Source of the DNA: Oopsacas minuta
Taxonomy: Eukaryota; Porifera; Hexactinellida; Lyssacinosida; Leucopsacidae
Reading direction: 5' to 3'
DNA length: 64,000 nucleotides
Assembly: GCA_024704765.1 (NCBI GenBank)
Contig: JAKMXF010000044.1
Span: 310,001-374,000, forward strand
The notes under the pieces: model-generated
The model's input: the letters and a program-made list of their open reading frames with translations, nothing else
The model's database searches: none
Told to the model about the DNA's origin: nothing
Translations under genes and position numbers: made by a program
Shown here: positions 24,401-34,266 of the stretch, piece after piece
Numbering within the stretch: the stretch's first letter is position 1
How the letters are laid out: every line of letters starts with the position of its first letter

Positions 24401-24584
24401 TATTTTCTTGCCAGAAGTAAAATATTTTGGCCTTTAAGCGCCACATGTAGAATAAGTGAGCACGAGTTGGGCTAACTGAACCAAATGTCTTACGTATCCA
24501 TAAATTACTGTATTTTCTTAACAGATAAATATCACGCGGTGAAACAGGATGAAAAGAGGGAGAAATTCTTGATTGAATATCCAT
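21402..24584 (-). CDS. SFI1: SFI1-like centrin-binding spindle/centrosome protein
   Basis: Intronless 1060-residue protein. From about residue 30 to 830 it is a chain of degenerate ~23-33-residue helical repeats, each with a Trp in a context such as LysArgTrpSer, LeuTrpLeuGluTrpVal, SerTrpLysCysIle or TrpAsnGluTrpGlu, rich in basic and aromatic residues. In SFI1 each repeat binds one centrin molecule and the chain forms a long filament at centrioles or spindle poles. The last ~120 residues differ: an acidic-polar linker, then a coiled coil (AspAspLeuLysLeuLeuGlnThrThrLys to IleGlnArgLeuGluSerSer), as at the SFI1 C-terminus. The repeat character is plain. Related Trp-repeat proteins (for example CCDC191) are an alternative, so the orthology is likely but not proven. 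Confidence 0.8.
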   Translation of the reverse strand: MDIQSRISPSFHPVSPRDIYLLRKYSNLWIRKTFGSVSPTRAHLFYMWRLKAKIFYFWQENICHKISWIESVRADCNNKFRLLIKSMKAWKMFMTLNRVEKEKEHIADQLRYKFSARIYFPAWKEFVLMRRFDEEKVNIANEFNLRKRIEETFHIWLEELSRKKVYNEMESRSISLYSSVIKKRVWFVWLFRIKERNDRIQSILFADNYYNFKLVHNSFELLRDYTLHRRNTKLVYWNLKQDYQHRLMSHYMKRWSVRRLKEKNLRDKHKQIENLAARSKMRRLWLEWVYYTDFRRSEQERERAAKSFRIFTLKSKSWKCIVTAQRQKRVTEWNNQIALSLWVLWKYRHAWNEWEIRMDKRIELKQRGATKLARSHYARVILAKSFNGFQSYWAARTAKKEKFKKIAYYYERNLQSKCITSLKLYLCRQSIEREHSNLSTRFQREIFLNHYFYVWVDCLEQQRVNNELLEKALENHSCILLRSFFSQWREKYQLANNEKMRFLTADLNYRISLQKNVFIIWKHFVVICRERREAKIFANNKYQIRITSICFYRMKQIFDRNQFIRRRCHELISLLGLTCIRKTFIAWKQYIVLAKEEHRVMLRAEEYCKIKVQLQAIRIWRENIEFVKMQKAREKLAEDFRNKYLINDCFQIWKFTQINVLERRFYEAERISKIRAIINKSCLARCFWGWLSLRDKTVIKRYDVMKANNHYYSCLTSRCVSQWKNAMVARKQFINMYQRACWFHLSSLLARTYTQWRLQLSLQRYYNHRHMLALWFWSRALERKVLLALRANARECRRKRGRYQRAADEFKERVVKKGILQIIHAGNVMLAADESNLMRNIERNTKYSWGCALKCAKIWKQRTISRKKNETREVRRCALAVPSLTSNIPRQHSGVDKFWSEITDFTVRGRALPAPRIPEFMKQTSNQISSSSDHIEIKPSSVCEVLTDAGPLMTSHTDIIASSQPYPKQREEMVKISYDDLKLLQTTKQQLIQVYESKLLLKSVREKLAQSQSENSLNSEGVVEIRNRVREITETIQRLESSIKHNIDSFTQHFSVPANI

Positions 24585-26204
24585 GATTGAACCTGCTAAT
24601 ATGCCATATTAGAGATTTAAGAGTTTATTAAATAATGAATTTATTTACCAAAATCTATTACATTATACGTCAGATGTGATTAGATAATTGACAATGTATG
24701 GTAAAATAGTTTTTCTCAAGTAAATAAATAAATAATTTATGTTAGAGAAGAATGAAACACTAGTGAGTGGAGAGCATATGCGTTCGGTTAACTGGAGTGT
24801 TCGGATAACTGAAGTTCTACTGATATGAAATGTATACAATGCAGGGGTTAATACAGGAATTCTGTGTTGGCACTTTTCTTCCATTGGCTCTCCTGGGATG
24901 ACACTATTTCGAGGGTAACATATTGATCCTGTACAATTTGAGTCTCATGGTCAGCATTTTGTTTTCATGGCAGCTGGACTGGCACCCTAGGTACCCGCCA
25001 ACCACCTAGATAAAGACAAGTAGAAATTATCGTAAAGCAATTATTATTCCCTAAAGCTCTTTTTACTTAATGGGTTGATTTATGAACGAAATATTTTGAA
25101 TAGTGAGTACACGAAGCAGGTTTGCTATATTCATTATTTGAATGTGTTTTTGAGCAAATTATATATATGTGGCATGAGGTGAGTCGACTATTCCCTAAGA
25201 TGGGGTTACTGTTTTGAATTGTCACAAATGACCAATTGGGAATGCTTGGGAGTTAATTGAGCCCAAGTTTCTCTAGAAACTTTTGTATTTGGAAATCTTG
25301 AGTGTATTTTCAAATGGGTTGAGTACGTTTAGAAATTTTGAAAAACTAGAGCATTTTTGGAATTTTTTTAATTAATGGGATATCTATTCTTTAATTCCAC
25401 CATGAATATGAAATGGATGTCTTTCGGCAAGGTGTCCTAGCTGCTGGCCGGGGTTACTAATATTGCGGGCTGCGGTTAGAAATTTCTGTCCGCATGCAAC
25501 TCTGGGGCCGAAATCGAGTTTTGCTAGATCCTCCATAATACTATTTACATACAAAACTATGTGTTTTGCTACCTTGATCATGAAACATGTGCAAATTTAA
25601 TGTATTTCCTTTCGGGTTATTTTGCCTCTCTGCTTCTTTCCCTCTTTCATGAGTCAAGTGTGCAAAATTTCCAATTTCGAATGCAATTTTTAATTGGTCA
25701 AAATGATTAAATTTTGTCATTTGATAGGTTATTATACAATCGAAACCGGGTTTTCTAACTATTTCTTTGCTGGAAAAGTAGTTAGAAAAAACGGTTTCGA
25801 ATGTACTTAACATAGTATATATTTTGTTTTCTCTATTTTACATAGATTAATTAGATAAACGTGAAGACTAAGAATTCATAAATTGTTTTCCTCTTTTCCC
25901 GTACATTTTGGTGGGCAATAACCGCGATTTCGACTGTAGCAAATATCATGTGAAAGGGAAGTCTCAATATTATTTATTATGGAGAAATATTAATCCATAT
26001 TAAATATTTTGTTATTCACTAACACTTTAGGTAATACGTATATAATTATACTGTTAAAGTGCAAACGACATATTCAAGCAGCTAGTGATGTAAAGTAAAT
26101 AAACTACAAACCATTTAGAAATACTTGTTTGATAAATGGTATCAACTATCAATAGATAATGATCTCTCTCAGTTGACAAGATTATTATAAATTGAGCTCA
26201 ATAA
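24585..26204. other. Intergenic with a pogo-like terminus and a hairpin
   Basis: 5' flank of the SFI1-like gene up to the unrecognised plus-strand gene. A solo terminal repeat of pogo/Tigger type (reverse reading CAGTAGAACTTCAGTTATCC, then GAAC) ends at 24822. An imperfect hairpin lies at 25737-25803. No gene supported; the minus frames at 25384-25813 show no domain. Confidence 0.4.
25737..25803. repeat. Imperfect 21-bp hairpin
   Basis: Arms 25741-25761 (cgaaaccgggttttctaact, then a) and 25779-25799 pair with few mismatches around a 17-base loop. Flanking bases (atacaat / atgta) weakly extend the stem. No element ends recognised. Confidence 0.55.
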
Positions 26205-27536
26205 CTACAATTATTTATAACTTCTCAATGGCAGCACAACTCAATTATATCCCAAATCAGAGAGTTAGGAGAATTCAGCAATACAACTGTGAATGGTCTA
26301 TTACCTACTCCAGGTTTTGATCGAACTAATTTTCTTTTCAACAAAGTTCCTCCAAATATAAACCGATTCGCAATTCCAAACATTTTCCGAATTATTCCTC
26401 CTAAACAAGCATGGGAAATTATCAAAATTAAAATGATACACAATTTGAATGGAATCATCAATACGCCTTCTACATCAATCGCTAAATGCGCACTATTCCA
26501 GAATGACCCAACTTATGCTAGAGATCTTCAGGTTCTATTTGATGAGCTGCACAAACAGAAACAGGATTCATTTTACGAATTTTTAGACCAATTCGACTCC
26601 GAATCAATTCAGAAGAGGATTTGGTCTGCAGGAATTTCGCCTGAAGTGCAAAGCATTCTCTCTCGTAACTTGAGTGACATTATACCAATACTATCCTTGC
26701 TTATAGTTCTATCTGCTTGCCAAGGAATTCCTAATGACGTCACGTATGTACTAGCAGCAATATCTCGGTCTAGTTTAGACTATAACATTCCTTTAGAATC
26801 TCTATTACAATGTCTATCAGCTCAACACACAGACTTATCAAAGTTCATTCTAAACATTCACCATTCCCTGACTGACTGGCCTATATTCATAACTCGATTC
26901 AAGAGTTACTTCAAAGAGATATTGATTCCAGAATCTGTAGGAGAATATCACGTGAAGATGGTACTAATCAGAGAGACGACAATTTATCTCTCCAAATTCT
27001 TCAATTGTTATCTGCAACCGGATCACGTGGATGTAATCAGAACAATTAGAACAGCTAAGAGGGTTTGTCCGCGTTGTATACACGGTGTAATCTTACTAGC
27101 CACCAGTACTCGTATCAATAATCTACCTGACCCAATTGTTACTCCTGTTTGTGATCTCATCCCAGAAAATTTCCAATCTACTCTCTATCCTGATGAAGAT
27201 CAAGCAGCTGATTTCATGCTTACACTATATAACTATGGATTAACTCTACAACATTTAACTCACTTCTCACCAGAATGCCCACTAATTTGTTCAGAAATTT
27301 TGCTTGCAAGATTCAGTCAACAGTATATAATACCTTTGAAACAGCTGATTTCTTTCAAAAGAGAAGTTATCAAGCTAATGTGCAGTAATAAGATATGTGC
27401 CAAATGTGGGAAAGAATATTCTGGGAGTAAATACCCACCAATCCCTGAACATACATCATGCAGCTTCTGGGATAATGATACCTCATCTATTTCAATCCAC
27501 TCAAAATTTATATCCACTAATATCAAGTCAGAATAG
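26205..27536 (+). CDS. Unrecognised helical protein with a Cys pair, start unclear
   Basis: I do not recognise this gene. The open frame runs from 26205 to TAG 27534-27536. It contains no ATG before about 26432 (MetIleHisAsnLeu), although the stretch before that reads like genuine protein (LeuLeuProThrProGlyPheAspArg). A short upstream coding exon is therefore likely. A competing ATG at 26228 in another frame runs only 30 codons. The body (about 415 residues from 26289) is largely alpha-helical by composition, with hydrophobic stretches such as IleIleProIleLeuSerLeuLeu. It ends in a CysAlaLysCys knuckle (after LysIle) and a polar tail. It is one of only two plus-strand host genes here. It looks like a solenoid or scaffold protein, but this is only an impression. 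Confidence 0.65.
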   Translation, partial: LQLFITSQWQHNSIISQIRELGEFSNTTVNGLLPTPGFDRTNFLFNKVPPNINRFAIPNIFRIIPPKQAWEIIKIKMIHNLNGIINTPSTSIAKCALFQNDPTYARDLQVLFDELHKQKQDSFYEFLDQFDSESIQKRIWSAGISPEVQSILSRNLSDIIPILSLLIVLSACQGIPNDVTYVLAAISRSSLDYNIPLESLLQCLSAQHTDLSKFILNIHHSLTDWPIFITRFKSYFKEILIPESVGEYHVKMVLIRETTIYLSKFFNCYLQPDHVDVIRTIRTAKRVCPRCIHGVILLATSTRINNLPDPIVTPVCDLIPENFQSTLYPDEDQAADFMLTLYNYGLTLQHLTHFSPECPLICSEILLARFSQQYIIPLKQLISFKREVIKLMCSNKICAKCGKEYSGSKYPPIPEHTSCSFWDNDTSSISIHSKFISTNIKSE

Positions 27537-28244
27537 CTCATAGACAATTAACCATGCATCCGTTTATCCAATGTTTACCATACGTAATATGCTTTTATAA
27601 TTTTATATCTTTGTTCTCGTTTAAAATTAAATATATATACCATGCGGAAATCATTTAATTACAGTTTGCATCGCGATGTATGCAAAATTTCTATGAGACT
27701 TTGTTGCATTAGAAATATAATATATGAATTTTTCACACATTTCTATGCAAAATATAAAAGCATGCTAGAGATTAGGTTCCAATATGTTGTCAATTTACAG
27801 ATTTATCATATGATTAATCATATTTAACACCATTGGGTATACTACAAATGATATTAATAATTTGGTTTTAACGACTAATGATTTGTTCATTGGTAAGAAA
27901 CATGACCCGGATCAGCTGTATGTTTCACATACATCCTTCATATTAGAGCAATAATGTATAAACGGACAGGACTATAGACAAAGTTAATGTTACAATAGCA
28001 GTACAGCACATGTTTAAACTATAAATATTTCAAAATAGCTGTTTAGATTCAAAATAAATACAAACATCCACGAAATAGGTTAATAAATACACACCAGCTC
28101 TAATATACATACCAGTAGAATAAATACATTATACGTATACGCACTCACATAAATCTAGAAAATCCTCAAGTATATAGCACTAGCGATATGACAGAATACA
28201 AAAGTACAGTAATTATAACAATTATCCGCTAATATTACAAATAA
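27537..28244. other. Convergent 3' intergenic region
   Basis: Lies between the 3' ends of the plus-strand unknown gene and the minus-strand NCKAP1. AT-rich, no gene or repeat recognised. Confidence 0.4.
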
Positions 28245-31200
28245 CTAGTACTGACTCTCCTCAGTTTTTCCCTTACGTTTCTTCCTTCCCAAAACTACAT
28301 TTCTATAAGATTCACGCATCAATGCGTACGGGAAATACGTTTCTAGCATGTCTAACGTAAGATATGAGGAGTTCTTAACTATAGTAGACAGTAGGATAAC
28401 CACATGATCTTTGTATTTAGGATGTTCCTTAGCATTATCACCCTCTTGACAATATCTGAGTAGTCTATTAGAGATCAGTTGTAAGAATTCCTTCATTCTG
28501 TCTACTGGGTGAGTGGAGCCGAATTTATGGAATATACAGCCAGTTAGCGTATTGATAGAGGTAGCAATGCAATGTGCGTTGTTCTGATGAGCTCCTAACA
28601 CTGTATTGAAGCTTATAACATTCTTGTGCCCCATTTCAGGAATGGTTACACCGATTAGAATCATGAAAAGAGTCCAAACTTCAAAGTCCTCCTGAGTTCC
28701 TTCAACATGCACCTTGAGGAGATTTATGAGAATAGGATCTAGAGTGGTTTTGAATCCAGAAGCTAGAGCTAGTTCTAGAGATAGTACAGCGTCTTCTTGC
28801 TTGTAATGATCCTTAATATCCCTGATACAGTCTATAATAAATGTATTTCTAGTTGTGAGGATAGTGTGTAGCGCATTCAGAGACAAATTACGAAACGATA
28901 GAATTAGACCGATCTGAATCAAACGATTGTTTGTCTCATCGATGTTAATAATACGTTTGCAATGAGAGTTTAGGATTTCAGGGCGATTGAGGTTGTTACG
29001 AATAGTGACGAGTACTTCTTTGTTGGCTATAACGAGGCGTTTCAGCTCCTTGACCTGGTTAGAAACATCTTCTAGAAGCTTTTGTCTTAACAGACGGAAC
29101 CCATAAGGTCCTATTATTTCAGCCAGAGCCTGAAGCTCGCTATGACTGGCATAAGTCTCGAATTTCAAACTCTGAGATTTGCTAATGAAAGATTTTCGTT
29201 CATCTGAGAAGAACACACTATCAACATCCTGTGAAGACAGATCCCTAAGCATTTGTACATACCAATCTGTGTAATAGCTAGCTATGGTGGGTTCTCCTTT
29301 GGAGTCAGTGGCTTGAGTCTGTCCTAAGAGGATTTTAGATAAAAACCGCGATAAATCCATATTAAGATAGAGCTCTAGGCTACGTATAGCAGAAGTTAGA
29401 GAGGCCAGCTGACTAGCTACCTCGCTAGGTCTCCTGATCTTGTTACTAGCGGGATCAGCCTGCAGAGCTATATGAATATATTTAAGCAGATTCTGCTCTA
29501 GATATATAGTCAGATATTCTCTAGGACCGAACACATGACTCCATGCCTCTATCTGAATGAATCTGTTTAGTGTCCAGCAGATATCAACCAGCTGGTAATA
29601 TTTCAAATCTTCATTACTCATTTCTCCTCGGTTAAAAATATGGCTCTCTGATCCTGGGTCTACCATCTCCATACGTGCTACCAGTTTTTCAGTTTTCTTG
29701 GTTTTCTCTAAATGAGCTCTAAGGTACATATTAGCCGCGTTAGATGAGTTTATCTGCTGGTTATACTTCATCCTATTCTCAATATTAACTGCTAGCAAAC
29801 CACAAGTCTCACTGGCTATAATATCCAGATACTGGTTGACTTTATTAATGCTAATCTCTCCGATATGATTCCTCTCCTCTGGACACATCTCATGATTAGA
29901 ATTGATATACTCAGCAGCTACCATTGGGTATGCGATAGCGTATTTAAGCATTTTACCCTGACTAAGACATTTCCTGAAATCTTGCTCCAAATAGTCTCTA
30001 TTGAAACAGAAGAATGACAAATCAGTACACTCCTCGATCAGTTTAGGGAGATCATCTACAGCCCTCGAGTGGATAACTGTGTCATTCATGTTTATGCCTA
30101 GTGCTTCGTTTTCGAATAAATTCATTTGAGAGCGCTTAGAACTTGTACTTACCTGTAGACGCATCCAATCTAACCGGATATGTGAAAACTCAAATTCCTC
30201 TCCACCCCCAGCTGTCTTGTCTTGTAAACTCACCAGATTCTCTACGAATGACGTCATGAGAAGGGACTCCTCTTCTGGAGCTACCTGTATCCCTTGTACC
30301 ACATCCCTCATAATAGCAGCATCATAACCAGCTAGATACTTAAGGTAGTAATTCTGTACCACCTGCATATGTTTATAAATTAACGCTTTAAAGTCACAGA
30401 TCATAAATAACATCTCTGGCATGTGTGGATCAATAAAGTCTGAAAATTGTAGTTTTTGTTTGCTCTTAGGCACCTGAGATTTAGCATGTTTGACCATCCA
30501 TATAATTTCATCTCTGAGCATTGACAAACCCATCAGTAGTATAAATAGCTTAGGACCTAATAGTCCTGGGGAATCAGTGAGTAGTAGGCCTAGCTCCTGG
30601 AGAGAGAGGCGGAGGTAATCTCTCATCTCCTGTCTGCGGATTCTAGAGCTCTGTGTACATAGATTAACTGCATCTGATATCTCAACTGACTTCTTTTTCT
30701 CGAATCTATCCTTTGTAGAGAGTAATTGCTCTGTGATAGCTACTGAAATTAGTATAGTCTCATTTCTGTGTAGAATTACTGTATAGCCGTATTCAATACA
30801 CTTTTTACATAGCTCAATAGCTTCAGGTCGACTAGTCATAGCAGAGCTACACACCAGGAATACAAGGAGAATCCATCTGGTGATCAGATCGAGTGACAAA
30901 ATGGATAGGTTATGAGGCCAATTCACGTGTTTCGGGTGGAGGATATATGATGGGGCCTCGCTAATGGAGAGTGCGTGTAGACCCCTCAACATACTGGGGT
31001 CACTAATTTTCAGCTGATAAACAACGTTACGCAGAGTCATTATAGAAATAACTATCTGCTCTGCACAGGGAGCGAAATCTTCTGACATTTTTCGAATTGG
31101 GTGTTCAAACTCAATCAACATCTGACCGAGTCGGGGGTAGAAAGCTTCTTGCTGGCCCCTGTTAGCATCATGCACATGGTTAAATACCGAGCAGATGACT

Positions 31201-31646
31201 TTTCGTTCTTCGATCCGCCCCATTATAATCATGATACTTACATAATCAGAAATAAGCTCAAACAGCGCACGACTAATATCAAAGTTTAGATGTGCGTGGA
31301 AACTCATTCCATTTGAAAAAATACTTACAATCAAGTTTTTCGTTTCATCCCTGAATTCCAATATATCTACAAATGTGTAGTATAGAGGAGTGAGTGAATT
31401 TACGATATCCTGATCTATTGCCAAGATAGTTGCAACGAACGCGTGTTTTGAGTCTATCTGAGGAAAGGTTTTCCTTATGTGTCTAAGAGCAGGTTCATAT
31501 AGCTTGTCTTTCAGAACAGCTGGGCGGAGTTTGGAGTCAGAGAGACAACGACGAATGTAGTGTAGTCTACAGAGAATACCTTTTGCTCTGTCGTTGAGAA
31601 TAAGGAGCTTCTCAGCAAACTTTTGTTTGCCAAGTGATAAATCCAT
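28245..31646 (-). CDS. NCKAP1: NCKAP1 / HEM, WAVE regulatory complex subunit
   Basis: Intronless, 1133 residues from the ATG at 31646 (MetAspLeuSerLeuGlyLysGlnLysPheAlaGluLys), chosen because the family starts with this helix; the open frame extends 25 codons further without resemblance. Conserved family blocks occur in order: AlaGluLysLeuXxxIleLeuAsnAspArg near the start, ArgIleGluGluArgLys, TyrProArgLeuGlyGlnMet, GlyLeuLeuGlyProLys, AlaArg/LeuArgAspGluIleIleTrp, CysProGluGluArgAsnHisIleGly, ThrProArgGluTyrLeuThr-like GlyProArgGluTyrLeuThr, LeuGlyProTyrGly-like IleGlyProTyrGlyPhe, and AspMetLeuGluThrTyrPheProTyrAla at the end. The human protein is 1128 residues, so length is typical. NCKAP1 pairs with CYFIP in the WAVE complex, linking Rac to Arp2/3-driven actin assembly under the plasma membrane. 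The basic C-terminal tail (LysLysArgLysGlyLys) differs from vertebrates. Confidence 0.95.
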   Translation of the reverse strand: MDLSLGKQKFAEKLLILNDRAKGILCRLHYIRRCLSDSKLRPAVLKDKLYEPALRHIRKTFPQIDSKHAFVATILAIDQDIVNSLTPLYYTFVDILEFRDETKNLIVSIFSNGMSFHAHLNFDISRALFELISDYVSIMIIMGRIEERKVICSVFNHVHDANRGQQEAFYPRLGQMLIEFEHPIRKMSEDFAPCAEQIVISIMTLRNVVYQLKISDPSMLRGLHALSISEAPSYILHPKHVNWPHNLSILSLDLITRWILLVFLVCSSAMTSRPEAIELCKKCIEYGYTVILHRNETILISVAITEQLLSTKDRFEKKKSVEISDAVNLCTQSSRIRRQEMRDYLRLSLQELGLLLTDSPGLLGPKLFILLMGLSMLRDEIIWMVKHAKSQVPKSKQKLQFSDFIDPHMPEMLFMICDFKALIYKHMQVVQNYYLKYLAGYDAAIMRDVVQGIQVAPEEESLLMTSFVENLVSLQDKTAGGGEEFEFSHIRLDWMRLQVSTSSKRSQMNLFENEALGINMNDTVIHSRAVDDLPKLIEECTDLSFFCFNRDYLEQDFRKCLSQGKMLKYAIAYPMVAAEYINSNHEMCPEERNHIGEISINKVNQYLDIIASETCGLLAVNIENRMKYNQQINSSNAANMYLRAHLEKTKKTEKLVARMEMVDPGSESHIFNRGEMSNEDLKYYQLVDICWTLNRFIQIEAWSHVFGPREYLTIYLEQNLLKYIHIALQADPASNKIRRPSEVASQLASLTSAIRSLELYLNMDLSRFLSKILLGQTQATDSKGEPTIASYYTDWYVQMLRDLSSQDVDSVFFSDERKSFISKSQSLKFETYASHSELQALAEIIGPYGFRLLRQKLLEDVSNQVKELKRLVIANKEVLVTIRNNLNRPEILNSHCKRIINIDETNNRLIQIGLILSFRNLSLNALHTILTTRNTFIIDCIRDIKDHYKQEDAVLSLELALASGFKTTLDPILINLLKVHVEGTQEDFEVWTLFMILIGVTIPEMGHKNVISFNTVLGAHQNNAHCIATSINTLTGCIFHKFGSTHPVDRMKEFLQLISNRLLRYCQEGDNAKEHPKYKDHVVILLSTIVKNSSYLTLDMLETYFPYALMRESYRNVVLGRKKRKGKTEESQY

Positions 31647-32700
31647 ATAGGCTAATTTGTATAGAATTATGTAATATAAAAGAGTATTAACCATGTTGCT
31701 AATTACTAACGAATAGTTCAATACGTATTTGGTTCAACTGAATAATATTTGGCGAATATATAATAGTTATTCGGTAACTAACCAAATATCAGTATTCGAT
31801 ATTCGGTTGGTCAAAACCGAATATTTTCAGTATTCGAGATGGTTGCTATTAATAAATACTGAATATCGGTTTAAGCGGTTTCAACTTTAGTAAAACAAAT
31901 ATTTGTGCTATTATTTTGCAATTATGTCGAGCATACGTATGCGACAGCTCCAGACGCCCAAACTTTACATTGTTAATGTTATGGACATTATCAATGTAAA
32001 GTTTGGGCGTCTGGAGCTGTCTCATACGTAAGTAGACTCAGTTTAATAAGGTCAACTCGGGGATCAGGCCATTTTGACCCGAAAGAGGGAAAAAAAGGTA
32101 TAGCCCCAATTAACTAGAGCTGTTTAACAATAATTGAATAATTCTGTTTCTGATCTAATACAGTAGACTCCCTATTAAGCGGATGATTTAGTATTAGGTA
32201 ACACACCTCCAGATGCTAATTGAAGGTCATTTAATAACATTTGCCTTTAATAGATCGCATCGCTAACCTATTAGTATGCAAGAAATAGAGATGGTATTGT
32301 CAGATTGCCTATAAGAGGATAATATTATGAGCTAAAGTATTCTCTATACATGAAGATAAATGGAGAAATATGTGTATGAGACTATGAAGGAAATTCTTGA
32401 TGGTAATATGAGTCTGATCGATTTGGTATGGGCACAAACTCCAAGTCCAACAAATTTGTAGTTAGCAAAGCTGAAACACTACTTCACATGCACTTGATGA
32501 ATAGATATGCTTACTTTTTTCGTAATATTACATATGAGGAAATATATTCAACACAAATATTCACACTTCAAGTAGTCATACATAATACACTTTGTTTCAA
32601 ATCAACTTGTACAAAGTATAGTAGATAATACTGAATTAGATAAAGATTTTGAGTACGTATCTACGATGTATCTTATTAGTTATATTAATAAATTAATATA
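31647..32700. other. Intergenic with a large hairpin and a pogo-like terminus
   Basis: Contains ATTCGGT-rich low-complexity sequence at 31720-31890 that recurs weakly near 45030-45130 and 45800-45850, the 45-bp hairpin at 31935-32029, and a solo CAGTAGACTCCCTATTAAGC terminus from 32161 after TA. No gene seen. Confidence 0.45.
31935..32029. repeat. 45-bp near-perfect hairpin
   Basis: Left arm 31935-31979 and right arm 31985-32029 pair over 45 bp with two mismatches around a five-base loop (tatgg). The core is gacagctccagacgcccaaa. GC content of the stem is higher than its surroundings. No flanking target duplication that I trust. Confidence 0.85.
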
Positions 32701-33729
32701 CTAGAACCTAAGCATCAAATTTGCGAGACATTCTCCACTTGCATGACTACATATTTCAAACACAACACATTTCATAGCAAACAAATGTTTATCAAAGTCT
32801 GGTCGTGAGACTTGTTTTGGTTTCCTAGGAGGCCAATCCTTACATTTGTAAACACCTAGGAGAGCTCTTCTAGGAGAATCTAATAAATAATCCAACTTAT
32901 CATTGGGATAGACTTTAGTATTTTCCCAACAAGGTTTGTTATCCACGCTATCCCAAACTGGAAATTCTTCTACTACAAAGTCTCTGATACCTTTACGGGA
33001 GTAGAGCGCCTCTCTAAGCGGTCTAGCCATGACATGGGGATTACCCAGGGTACTCACAAGAGGGGAAGGTACCCCTCTCCTGTATAGGTAAAATCCTGGT
33101 AAAGCGAACAGTGGATTTACATTACAGGTTCGTGGTGGTGTTTGTATAGGACGTGAAATAGGAACCCGACCTTGACCACCTGGAGGAAGCCCAGGATGTT
33201 TTTGTAATATTAATTGACCTTGCTTATTAATATAGAATGACTTATACACCTTATACGTAGCACCAAGATATCTGAAAAAGTCCATATCCCGACTGAGAAC
33301 ATCAGCTCCATCAGTACAAGCATGAAAAGCCATAGTATCATCATTATCCTTATCTACTGAGTAAGCTACTTCTACTCCGTGAATTCTGAAGAGGTCACCT
33401 ATTAGCGTGGAAGTACCTTGAGGCATGTTCTTCATACATTTTGATAATTCTTTTTCTCGACGCTTTCGCCATTTCTTAAGCGCTTCATCAGATTCTATAA
33501 CAGCGTCGATGAATACTTTTAGTATCCAACCTGATTTACGAGCAGCGGATATAAAACGTTCCACTTTTTTAGATGCCGTTGTGAGGTTCCAGTTTCGAAA
33601 ACTAAAAAAATCATCCGAGTAGTTTAGGATATCTACATGTAGCTTCCTCATATTTCTGGAAATTGAGCTCTCCATATACTTATATTCATATAATGATGCC
33701 ATATTGGAATGAACTTCGTTTTTACACAA
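32701..33729 (-). CDS. PIN/XPG-like domain protein (asteroid-like?)
   Basis: Up to 342 residues, intronless; the start is uncertain (Met at 33729, 33702 or 33672). LeuHisValAspIleLeuAsnTyr, followed by ValPheIleAspAlaValIle and, later, LysAspAsnAspAspThrMetAla and ValLeuSerArgAspMetAspPhePheArgTyr, gives the four acidic clusters expected of a PIN-like nuclease fold. HisGlyValGluValAlaTyr just before the second pair is also typical. The C-terminal half (ProArgArgAlaLeuLeuGlyValTyr to the end) has no domain I know. Full XPG/FEN1 nucleases have an N-terminal MetGly start that is missing here. FAM120/asteroid-type proteins are the nearest guess. Whether it cleaves nucleic acid is unknown. Confidence 0.6.
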   Translation of the reverse strand: MCKNEVHSNMASLYEYKYMESSISRNMRKLHVDILNYSDDFFSFRNWNLTTASKKVERFISAARKSGWILKVFIDAVIESDEALKKWRKRREKELSKCMKNMPQGTSTLIGDLFRIHGVEVAYSVDKDNDDTMAFHACTDGADVLSRDMDFFRYLGATYKVYKSFYINKQGQLILQKHPGLPPGGQGRVPISRPIQTPPRTCNVNPLFALPGFYLYRRGVPSPLVSTLGNPHVMARPLREALYSRKGIRDFVVEEFPVWDSVDNKPCWENTKVYPNDKLDYLLDSPRRALLGVYKCKDWPPRKPKQVSRPDFDKHLFAMKCVVFEICSHASGECLANLMLRF

Positions 33730-33904
33730 TAAAAAATACCAATTTATTCCTCCAGAAGAAAATTGATCTATTGAGACAAGATAATCATGGAAACCAAATG
33801 CATATTATTGAATCCTTAAAGTAAAAGTTAAGAATACGCATAGTTCAATACGGTAGATGGAAAATTGTCTAAATTTTATAATAAGACAATAATATATTCA
33901 ATTT

Positions 33905-34080
33905 TACAAATAACTTACATATAGCTCAACAATATTATAGTACAGTTTTGTGTATTAGCTTTTCTATGTTCCCAGGAAAGGTCATTTGTTAGGCCTAATG
34001 AATGTCACCTTTTTGGAATGAGGGTATGGGGTTTTTGCATTACAAAAAACTGTACTATACTATAGTTGAGCTATATATAT
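33905..34080. mobile_element. MITE family X, copy B (uninterrupted)
   Basis: Inverted ends atatagctcaacaatattat on the left and, reading from the right, atatagctcaactatagtat, followed by tagtacagtttt on both arms. The interior matches copy A (ggaaaggtcattt, ggaatgagg, tatggggttt, attacaaaaaac). The left margin tttacaaataactta is continuous with the element here. Confidence 0.8.
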
Positions 34081-34188
34081 ACGGAATCTGTCAATTTTAT
34101 AGCAGATAAACATCTACGTAATACTATATTACACATGCTGGCAGTACTTTCAACGATTGTATAACTTTCGAAAGAATGGGCTCCTAGA

Positions 34189-34266
34189 TCCTATAGTATT
34201 GTTTCAATGCATTTCGCTAATCCGAACAAATTATTTTGCAATTGGGATTAGCGAGGGTCTACTGTA
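34189..34266. mobile_element. Very short pogo-like element or remnant
   Basis: The right end, read in reverse, is CAGTAGACCCTCGCTAATCC. The left side contains the matching cgctaatccgaac. TA follows at 34265-34266. The left terminus is poorly preserved. Confidence 0.5.

Noticed and set aside
26228-26320. ATG at 26228 as the start of the unrecognised plus-strand gene
   Set aside because: It is in a different frame from the long open frame and stops after 30 codons.
28245-31721. Longer NCKAP1 start at 31721
   Set aside because: The extra 25 residues are hydrophobic and unlike the family, whose N-terminal helix begins at the Met encoded at 31646.
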